Source: Pyrobaculum sp.
GTDB taxonomy: Archaea > Thermoproteota > Thermoprotei > Thermoproteales > Thermoproteaceae
Assembly: GCA_009903905.1 (NCBI GenBank)
Contig: WYEI01000029.1
Location: 1-13,806 of the forward strand
Length of the DNA stretch: 13,806 bases
Direction: 5' to 3'
Part shown: positions 7,218-13,024 of the stretch, in pieces
How the letters are laid out: each line of letters begins with the position of its first letter
Numbering within the stretch: the first letter of the stretch is position 1
The notes under the pieces: model-generated
The model's database searches: none
What the model was told of the DNA's origin: nothing
Seen by the model: the letters and a program-made list of their open reading frames with translations, nothing else
Position numbers and translations under genes: made by a program

Positions 7218-8186
7218 ATGAGGGTGTTGGTGACTGGTTGCGGCGGCTACATCGGGACTACGCTTACGCCGCTCCTCCTGCAGAGAGGGTACAAAGTGCG
7301 TTGTGTAGACTGGCTTGTCTTTGGCGACGACGTCCTCAGCCACGTGACGAGCCACCCCAACTTCGAGCTTGTTAAGAAAGACATCAGAGAGGTAGACGGC
7401 GCGGTTTTCGCAGACGTAGACGCCGTGGTGGATCTCGCCGCTATCTCCAACGACCCCGCGGGCGAGCTGAACCCCGAGCTTACTCTCTCCATAAACTACA
7501 GAGCCAGGGCAAGAAACGCCAAGCTTGCGGCGGAGAGGGGAGTCCCCCGCTACGTCCTTGCCTCCAGCTGTAGCGTCTACGGCAAGCAGGACGGCGTGGT
7601 GGACGAGGCCGCGAAGCCCAACCCCCTCACCACATACGCCAAGGCCAACCTCCTGGCTGAGCAGGAGGTTCTGCCTCTGGCATCCCGCGGCTTCTCCCCC
7701 GTCGCCTTGAGGTTCGCCACGGTGTATGGGCCCTCCAGAAGGATGCGTTTCGACCTAGTTGTCAACGCCATGACTCTCACCGCCTATACGGAGGGTAAGA
7801 TATATGTAGAGGGAGACGGCATGCAGATGAGGCCGCTTGTCCACGTAGCAGACGTGGCCCGGGCCGTAGTCTTTATGCTGGAGCAGCCGCCCGACGTAGT
7901 GTCGGGCCAGGTCTTCAACGTGGGGTCGGATGACCAGAACCACAGAATTATTGACGTGGCGAAGGCGGTGCAGGAGGTGGCGGGAGGCGATGTAGTTTTC
8001 AGGGGTGAGGTGGATAGGCGGAGCTACGCCGTCTCTTTCGCCAAGATAAAGCGGCTGGGGTGGCAACCCCTCTACAAGTTGGGGGAGGGGGTGAGGCAGA
8101 TCTACCACGAGCTCCTCCTCAGCCATCTGAAGCCGGAGGAGAGATGGTGGACTGTCAAGTGGTACAAGAGGCTGTTGGGGAGATGA
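7218..8186 (+). CDS. Extended-SDR NAD-dependent sugar epimerase/dehydratase with missing catalytic lysine
   Basis: A 322-residue extended SDR acting on a nucleotide sugar. It starts MRVLVTGCGGYIG, with the NAD-binding GxxGxxG at 7-13. LAAISN (73-78) is the usual post-strand loop and SSCSVYG (116-122) the active-site serine region. The active-site tyrosine is Tyr140 in TTYAKAN; the expected YxxxK lysine position is Asn144. HVADVARA (209-216), FNVGS (233-237) and DRRSYAVSF (266-274) are typical of NDP-sugar epimerases. It sits where rmlB would be, but lacks the TDEVYG signature of dTDP-glucose 4,6-dehydratase, so I do not call it rmlB. ATG 7218 is preferred; GTG 7209 adds three residues. Its TGA overlaps rmlD's ATG (ATGA). 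Confidence 0.82.
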   Translation: MRVLVTGCGGYIGTTLTPLLLQRGYKVRCVDWLVFGDDVLSHVTSHPNFELVKKDIREVDGAVFADVDAVVDLAAISNDPAGELNPELTLSINYRARARNAKLAAERGVPRYVLASSCSVYGKQDGVVDEAAKPNPLTTYAKANLLAEQEVLPLASRGFSPVALRFATVYGPSRRMRFDLVVNAMTLTAYTEGKIYVEGDGMQMRPLVHVADVARAVVFMLEQPPDVVSGQVFNVGSDDQNHRIIDVAKAVQEVAGGDVVFRGEVDRRSYAVSFAKIKRLGWQPLYKLGEGVRQIYHELLLSHLKPEERWWTVKWYKRLLGR

Positions 8187-9070
8187 GGGGTTTGGCGGTG
8201 GTTACGGGGGTGAGCTCGTCGCCTGGCTACAAGACGGCTCTTAGGCTAGCCTCCGCCGGCTGGGAGGTGCTCGGCGTATATAACCAACACCCCGTGGAGG
8301 GCGTGCCTGCGGTTAGGTGGGATCTGGCGGAGGACCCCCGCGGGGTCGTGAGGCTCTACAAGCCGTCTCTGGTGGTCCACGCCGCGGCTCTGGGCGACGT
8401 AGATAGATGCGAGGCGGAGCCCCAGCTCTGCTACAGGATGAACGCTGTTGCGACTAGGGAGGTCGTCGGCGAGGCGTATAGGTCGGGGGCTAAGGTGGTG
8501 TATCTCTCGACGGATTACGTCTTCCCCGGCGACCGGGGGCTGTATAGAGAGGAGGACCCGCCCCGGCCTGTGAACTACTACGGTCTCTCTAAGCTCCTGG
8601 GCGAAGAGGCGGTTTTGGCGGTGGGAGGCGCTGTGGTGAGAGTGGCTTGGATATACGGCTTCGGGCCCGGGAGGGTTAACTTCGGCCGCGTCGTTGTGGA
8701 GAAGCTGGCGCGCGGCGAGGAGGTCAAGGCAATAGCAGATCAGTGGGGGTCTCCGACGCTGAACACCCTAATTGCCGAGGTGGTGGCGAGACTGGCAGAG
8801 AGGGAGTACTCAGGCGTGCTCCACGCCGCTGGGCCCCGGATGTCTCGATACGAATTCGCCTTGGCGATTGCAGAGACTTTCGGCTTCCCCAAGAGCCTGG
8901 TCAAGCCCATCTCCATGGCCGAGGTGGGGTACAAGGCGCCTAGGCCCAGAGACTCTAGTCTAGTCAGCAGAAGGGCCGTCGAGGTGCTCGGCGTGCCCAT
9001 AGACGATGTGAATTACGCCTTGTCAATATTTAAAAGAGAGTGGCTTGAGCAGAGCCATGCCACTGGTTGA
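8183..9070 (+). CDS. rmlD: dTDP-4-dehydrorhamnose reductase
   Basis: Last step of dTDP-L-rhamnose synthesis: NAD(P)H-dependent reduction of dTDP-4-dehydro-6-deoxy-L-mannose. 295 residues, as expected. STDYVFPG (109-116) is diagnostic for the RmlD family, YGLSK (133-137) is the catalytic Y-x3-K, RVAWIYGFG lies at 153-161, and RPRDSSL (254-260) matches the family's C-terminal RPxxSxL motif. The dinucleotide loop is odd: TGVSSSPGY (8-16) instead of TGxxGxLG. I chose ATG 8183 because it overlaps the stop of the SDR gene as ATGA and begins MRGLAVVTG; the frame is open upstream to 8060, but that part is shadow sequence within the SDR gene. The 3' end overlaps rmlC by 14 nt. Confidence 0.9.
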   Translation: MRGLAVVTGVSSSPGYKTALRLASAGWEVLGVYNQHPVEGVPAVRWDLAEDPRGVVRLYKPSLVVHAAALGDVDRCEAEPQLCYRMNAVATREVVGEAYRSGAKVVYLSTDYVFPGDRGLYREEDPPRPVNYYGLSKLLGEEAVLAVGGAVVRVAWIYGFGPGRVNFGRVVVEKLARGEEVKAIADQWGSPTLNTLIAEVVARLAEREYSGVLHAAGPRMSRYEFALAIAETFGFPKSLVKPISMAEVGYKAPRPRDSSLVSRRAVEVLGVPIDDVNYALSIFKREWLEQSHATG

Positions 9071-9611
9071 GGTCAAGAGGCTGGCTATCCCCGAGGTGAT
9101 GTATTTCCGCTACCGCCTGTTTGAAGACGAGCGGGGCTTCTTCGCGGAGCTTTGGAAGCGGACTGAGTACCTTGCGGCGGGGCTCCCCTTCGACTTTGTG
9201 CAGGTGAACCTGTCCTACTCGAGGCCGTACGTAGTCAGGGGCCTCCACTACCAGCTGAAGCCGTCTGAGCAGGGGAAGCTGGTGTTTGTGGTTAGGGGCC
9301 GGGTGTTTGACGTGGCGGTGGACATCCGCAGGGGTTCGCCGTATTTCGGCAGGTGGGCCGCGGCGGAGCTGGGGCCCGGCGAGGCGCTTTGGATCCCTCC
9401 TGGCTTCGCCCACGGCTTCCAGGCCCTGGAGGAGACGTACTTCCTGTACCTCGTCACCAAGGAGTACGACCCCCAGCGCGATAGATGCATTAGGTGGGAC
9501 GATCCTGCCATCGCCGTGAGGTGGCCCGCCCCCGACAAAGCCATACTAAGCCAAAAAGACAGAAACTGCCCCCCGCTAGCGGAGGCGGAGAACAACTTCA
9601 CCTATGAGTAG
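9057..9611 (+). CDS. rmlC: dTDP-4-dehydrorhamnose 3,5-epimerase
   Basis: Epimerises C3 and C5 of dTDP-4-dehydro-6-deoxyglucose, upstream of RmlD. 184 residues, the normal size for this small cupin. Visible family motifs: DERGFF (24-29), VRGLHYQ (60-66) with catalytic His64, Lys74 in EQGKL, IPPGFAHGF (113-121), RCIRWDDPAIAV (143-154) and LSQKD (164-168), whose Asp168 corresponds to the Asp of the His-Asp dyad. ATG 9057 is chosen over TTG 9045 because it places MPLVEVKRLAIPEV at the usual N-terminal strand. It overlaps rmlD by 14 nt, so coupled translation is likely. Its 3' end overlaps the convergent GT2 gene by 14 nt. Confidence 0.93.
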   Translation: MPLVEVKRLAIPEVMYFRYRLFEDERGFFAELWKRTEYLAAGLPFDFVQVNLSYSRPYVVRGLHYQLKPSEQGKLVFVVRGRVFDVAVDIRRGSPYFGRWAAAELGPGEALWIPPGFAHGFQALEETYFLYLVTKEYDPQRDRCIRWDDPAIAVRWPAPDKAILSQKDRNCPPLAEAENNFTYE

Positions 9612-10605
9612 TCAAAAAATTATGCATAACTATATTATGTGTTTTGAATTTTAGCTTTATCGACCTATAAAATGGCATAGTTGCTATAAGTGTTTCATCC
9701 CCAAAATGTACATGGGGAATATAGTTGAGATCTAGTATTCCGAATTTGGCTTTTATTATATTAGCTGTTTCAACAGCTTCATTGTAAACATTACGGATAT
9801 ATTTTTTTAATAAAATCTTTTTTAGATATATTTTTTTAATAAAATCCTTACATGACTTTATTACAAGAAGTCGTACTAGTGTACTTTTGATCGAGAGTCT
9901 GTTAATTATGCCTAATCGCTTAAAGGTTTGAGAAATATAATGTGTACCAAAAAAGACGGGCACATAGAGAACCCTATACCCCAGGTTCCACAGCTTAAAG
10001 CTAAGTAAATTATCATCAAGATATGCGAAGGTTTCTGGTATGAATGGTAGCTCAATTTCACGTCTTATAACCTCGGCGTTACATATTATGTAGGCACCGT
10101 CAATGTAGGAGACAGGCCATGTCATGTGCAAGGTGTTGCATTCACTTTCGGAAAGACCTCCACATACGCTACCTACTCGCATCAGTGCATCAATCCAGTT
10201 GCCAGCAGAATAGATCCTGCCCAAGGGATTCAGGAGATAACCACCTACGCAAGCCGCGTTTTCAGATTCTAAGTACTTCAAGGCTTGCCTCAAACTCATG
10301 CGCTCTATTACTACGTCATTGGTTATGAAGGCTACATACCGGCCTTTGGCATGTTTAAATCCTTCACTCATACCGCCGGCATATCCTAAGTTTGTTCTAA
10401 GTTTAAGAAATGACACGTTCTTTTCTTTATCAACTATAGATAGAAGATCTTGATCACTTCCATCTGTTGATGCATTGTCTACTATAATTGTCTCGTAAGA
10501 GGGGTAATCTAACGTGAGCACGGACTCAAGGCTTCGTTTTGCAAGGTCTAGGATAGGTTTACTGTTGTAGTTTAGCCATATGATGGAAACGTCCATAGAA
10601 TCCAT
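9598..10605 (-). CDS. GT2 family glycosyltransferase, AT-rich (rhamnosyltransferase-like)
   Basis: A 335-residue inverting GT-A enzyme. VSIIWLNYNS (6-15) begins the nucleotide-binding fold, IIVDNASTDGS (40-50) is the donor site, TNLGYAGGMSEGF (71-83) the linking helix, and FITNDVVI (93-100) carries the DXD-equivalent NDV. FAYLDDNLLSFKLWNLGY holds the probable catalytic acidic residues. The pattern is that of the wbbL-like subgroup, which includes rhamnosyltransferases; with rml genes next door, rhamnose from dTDP-rhamnose is a fair guess but unproven. The C-terminal 100 residues are lysine-rich and AT-rich, with an internal direct repeat. ATG 10605 is listed; ATG 10596 is an equally good start. 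Base composition differs sharply from rmlC, suggesting separate acquisition. Confidence 0.85.
   Translation of the reverse strand: MDSMDVSIIWLNYNSKPILDLAKRSLESVLTLDYPSYETIIVDNASTDGSDQDLLSIVDKEKNVSFLKLRTNLGYAGGMSEGFKHAKGRYVAFITNDVVIERMSLRQALKYLESENAACVGGYLLNPLGRIYSAGNWIDALMRVGSVCGGLSESECNTLHMTWPVSYIDGAYIICNAEVIRREIELPFIPETFAYLDDNLLSFKLWNLGYRVLYVPVFFGTHYISQTFKRLGIINRLSIKSTLVRLLVIKSCKDFIKKIYLKKILLKKYIRNVYNEAVETANIIKAKFGILDLNYIPHVHFGDETLIATMPFYRSIKLKFKTHNIVMHNFLTTHR
9796..9846. repeat. Two exact 22-bp direct repeats, 29-bp period
   Basis: GATATATTTTTTTAATAAAATC occurs at 9796-9817 and again at 9825-9846, separated by 7 bp. It lies inside the GT2 coding region, and the period of 29 is not a multiple of three, so the two copies are read in different frames (DFIKKIY and KILLKKYI). 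This looks like a slippage or tandem duplication. Confidence 0.85.
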
Positions 10606-10715
10606 AGACTACTGCAATAAAGAGCTTTATGGATAATACATCCGTCCCAAGTATTTTAGGAGGTTAGATGCAAAAGTGTTTCTCTTTTAGCGCGTAATAG
10701 ATCCTCATTATTGCG

Positions 10716-10720
10716 AAAAA
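10716..10720 (-). terminator. Oligo-T stretch after the GT2 gene at 10753
   Basis: A T5 run on the minus strand about 33 nt past the stop codon of the gene ending at 10753. It is short and may be chance; listed as a candidate archaeal T-run terminator. Confidence 0.22.
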
Positions 10721-10752
10721 GCGAACATCTCCGCATTATACGCGTAGTTTCG

Positions 10753-11703
10753 TCACTCTATCTCTGCCGTTGCGCACTCATCGATCTTTCTCCTAGTCAT
10801 GTCATCAGAACGGTATCCGAGAACTACTTCGCACGGCTCAAATCTACACTTACTATGTGTCTTGAGAAGCCCATATCGGTAAGATACTCTCGTCTTCCAA
10901 ATCTCCCACCCGTTGTTCCCTGAGCGAAAACCGTAGTAGAGATATGCAGGCAGGCCAAATAAGGCCTTGAGGAAAGCCAGATACGACGGCGCCTCTAATC
11001 TAAGTATTGAGTCTGCGTATATAGCTATTTTCATGTCTAGTGAGGTATAACCCGTCCTCCCTTCTCTTCTCAAATGTAGAGCCCCCCTCCTAACTATCCG
11101 CCACTCGTATCCCCTGCACTCTATGTACCGTTTAATCCACGCATCTTCATACACATTAAGCCACGGCGGCAACATCACACCCTCTATGGCGGTACGCCTA
11201 AGAAGAGTGTCGTGTAGGCCTCCCCTCTTTTTGAAAGCGTTTATCGCATATTCTGTATAGTCCAGTTTCCGTATGTTGAAGTACTTCATCCTTTCCTCCC
11301 ACATCTCTGTGTACTCCACCCCCCACACAAGACCTACCGTCTCTTCTGACAAGTAGCTTCGTGCCTCCTCCCACCACCCATCTCTAAGTATTACGTCGTC
11401 GTCCAGGAAGAAAAGCCACTGGGCTGTGGTGTTTTGGAAGAATATATCTATCGCAGTCTGTCTCGCCGTGGCCCGTGTTGGCTTGTGCCAGCTGTAGAGC
11501 CTACTCCCCTCTACAATTACCTCTTTGCCGTGCACCTGCGCGAATCTCTTCACATACTCCCTTGTCTTGTCTGTGTCTGAGTCATCGATAAGTATAATCA
11601 CATCGTAGGGCACTTGCAGCGAGGATTCCCACACCTTACTAAAGTAGTTTCCGACTTTCTCATAGCTGTTCTTTGTAATCATCGACAGAGCCATATGCGC
11701 CAT
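10753..11703 (-). CDS. GT2 family glycosyltransferase
   Basis: A 316-residue GT-A enzyme that would transfer sugar from a nucleotide donor. VIILIDDSDTDKTREYV (35-51) is the donor-site stretch, RATARQTAIDIFF (77-89) the connecting helix, and WLFFLDDDVIL (96-106) has the DDD metal-binding motif at 101-103. NVYEDAWIKRYIECRGYEWR contains the likely acceptor-side acidic pair. Residues about 230-260 are hydrophobic and aromatic and may contact the membrane, consistent with a lipid-linked acceptor. ATG 11703 lies 26 nt from a TATA-like box; ATG 11694 is a less likely alternative. It is not close in sequence to the neighbouring GT2 gene, so the two probably add different sugars. Divergent from a decayed membrane-protein gene. 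Confidence 0.83.
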   Translation of the reverse strand: MAHMALSMITKNSYEKVGNYFSKVWESSLQVPYDVIILIDDSDTDKTREYVKRFAQVHGKEVIVEGSRLYSWHKPTRATARQTAIDIFFQNTTAQWLFFLDDDVILRDGWWEEARSYLSEETVGLVWGVEYTEMWEERMKYFNIRKLDYTEYAINAFKKRGGLHDTLLRRTAIEGVMLPPWLNVYEDAWIKRYIECRGYEWRIVRRGALHLRREGRTGYTSLDMKIAIYADSILRLEAPSYLAFLKALFGLPAYLYYGFRSGNNGWEIWKTRVSYRYGLLKTHSKCRFEPCEVVLGYRSDDMTRRKIDECATAEIE

Positions 11704-11724
11704 CCGTGGCTAAGTATAAGTTAA

Positions 11725-11733
11725 AGTATAAAA
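11725..11733. promoter_or_regulatory. Shared TATA-like element between divergent starts
   Basis: AGTATAAAA (plus) lies about 26 nt from ATG 11703 of the minus-strand GT2 gene and about 25 nt from ATG 11754 of the plus-strand relic. A single box could therefore have served both leaderless genes, although a second patch (TAAGTATAAG, 11711-11720) is nearby. Confidence 0.45.
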
Positions 11734-11753
11734 CAATAACCATTGCTCACAAG

Positions 11754-11945
11754 ATGTCGCGGCTCTACGCACCTCGGGTTTGATTTTGGCCGTGTTGAGC
11801 CACATCTATGCGCTTGTAGTCACCGCCGTCTACAGGATGGTGGTGACTAGGCGCTTGCCCACAAAGTAGCTCACCATGTTGACCGTCTTCAACGCAGGAT
11901 ACGCCATAGCTTTAACTCCCCAGTTAACCGGTTATAGCAAATTAT
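11754..11945 (+). pseudogene. 5' remnant of a membrane protein, probably polysaccharide flippase
   Basis: ATG 11754 reads MSRLYAPRV and stops. One frame over, from about 11771, the sequence continues TSGLILAVLSHIYALVVTAV (a membrane helix), then RMVVTRRLPTK, a stop, and LTMLTVFNAGYAIALTP. A single-base deletion after codon 5 and one nonsense change thus explain the break. The same pattern recurs at 13025: YYSLVVSLVF...RRFPAEVLATYTVLNAGF. Short cytoplasmic start, first membrane helix and an RR-x-P loop fit Wzx/RfbX-type flippases, but the family call is inference. The rest of the gene is missing; AT-rich sequence follows. Confidence 0.5.
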
Positions 11946-12192
11946 CTAATGAAACAAATAACACATCACCACTTTATTAAAAACACAATTAATTGAATAT
12001 CAATCAAAATTTAATTTCACTCATAAAGTGACATATTTCACTTTGCTTAAAAAATCCTTGTTTTAGTTACTAGGAAGAATATCCTTTACGTAAGGCATTA
12101 TTACTTGCATGACCCACGCTACTCATCGGCCACAAAAAAGTAAGAAATACGTGCCAAAAACAACTTTGTAGTTACTGTATATTTAAAAGATG
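11946..12192. other. AT-rich stretch without a gene
   Basis: Very AT-rich sequence with many stops in all frames. The only structure I see is a set of short TCACT/AGTGA repeats near 12015-12044. A minus-strand ATATACAGT-like patch near 12178 follows the stop of the FkbM gene. No RNA gene is recognised. Confidence 0.5.
12015..12044. repeat. Alternating inverted repeats of TTTCACT / AAAGTGA
   Basis: TTTCACT (12015-12021), AAAGTGA (12025-12031) and TCACTTT (12038-12044) alternate with spacers of 3 and 6 nt. The second and third form a perfect 7-bp inverted repeat. It could be a protein-binding site or a chance AT-rich palindrome; the surroundings contain no gene start. Confidence 0.45.
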
Positions 12193-12978
12193 CTAATTTT
12201 TTATTTTAAAATGCCAAATTGAGGTTTGTAGACTAGGTCTACTATGTAGTTTCGCTGAAAATCCACATTTTTCTAGTTTTCGTAGTATTAGAGACTCGGG
12301 CCCATGTATCTCAATTACGTACTCCTCCGCTCTTTTAATCACATCACACGGTATTGATAAAAGACTCCATTCACATCCCTCACAGTCCATTTTGACGACA
12401 TCTGCTATTGCCTCTTCAATAGGCATTACCTTTATCTGGGTGCCTCCTGCGAGAAGCCCGCTACTCGAACCGGTTATGGCCACCCCGTATGTATCTTCCT
12501 CAATAAATACACCATATGGATAGACTGTAGCATTAGTAATATTATTCAACTTTAAATTAAGTTCTACATATTTGAAGAAAAGCGGCTCGTAAGCATGGAT
12601 ATGACGTGCGCCCATCCGCGCAAATAAAACTGTAGTCTCCCCCAAATATGCCCCTATGTCTGCCACGGTATTGCCCTTGACATCTAAATAGCCGTACATC
12701 ATCTCGAAGTCTTCATCTGCAAGCGGGCGAAGAAGCTGTATATCTTTGGACGATACGGCGAAGACGCCCAGCTTATTGCGGAAAAACACCGTGTCTCCTT
12801 GTCCCCACACGGAGCCCTTGGAAGCGAGGATCCTTATTAGGCGGAATGTAGCGTCGTCCTTTACCAAAATCCCGTTATAGGTATAGGGTTTGCCCGCTAT
12901 ACGTCTTGTAATTTCCTCGGCAACTCACTTGGGGCCCATGCTCCTTAGCGTCAATTTAATGCCTTTTAGAAGCACCAT
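12193..12978 (-). CDS. FkbM family SAM methyltransferase, interrupted by in-frame TGA
   Basis: Probable sugar O-methyltransferase of glycan synthesis. The uninterrupted frame is 12193-12867 (TTG, 224 residues) with VADIGAYLGET (SAM motif I, 68-78 of that frame), AYEP with the acidic Glu94, and VVKMDCEGCEWSLL (158-171), the FkbM signature. The frame extends upstream as coding-like sequence: ATG 12978 gives MVLLKGIKLTLRSMGPK, then TGA at 12927-12925, then VAEEITRRIAGKPYTYNGI leading into the TTG. ATG 12978 has a TATA-like box at leaderless distance, while TTG 12867 has none. So the native start is probably 12978 and the gene carries a nonsense codon at position 18. A shorter product from TTG would still hold the whole catalytic domain. 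Confidence 0.72.
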
Positions 12979-12992
12979 ATGTCTGCTTTTAA

Positions 12993-13005
12993 AGATATTA
13001 AAAAA
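12993..13005. promoter_or_regulatory. Shared TATA-like element between divergent starts
   Basis: AGATATTAAAAAA (plus) is centred about 21 nt from ATG 12978 (FkbM, minus) and about 26 nt from ATG 13025 (relic, plus). The arrangement mirrors the one at 11725-11733. A second AT patch (CGTTTTAAAC, 13006-13015) could serve one of the two instead. Confidence 0.42.
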
Positions 13006-13024
13006 CGTTTTAAACGCGGCCACA

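Noticed and set aside
9796..9846. CRISPR-like repeat
   Set aside because: Only two copies, spacing of 7 bp, AT-only sequence and inside a coding region; not a CRISPR array.
12925..12927. TGA read as selenocysteine in the FkbM gene
   Set aside because: Selenocysteine is known in a few archaeal groups (such as Methanococcales) but not in Thermoproteales, and I see no reason for a Sec residue in this N-terminal region.
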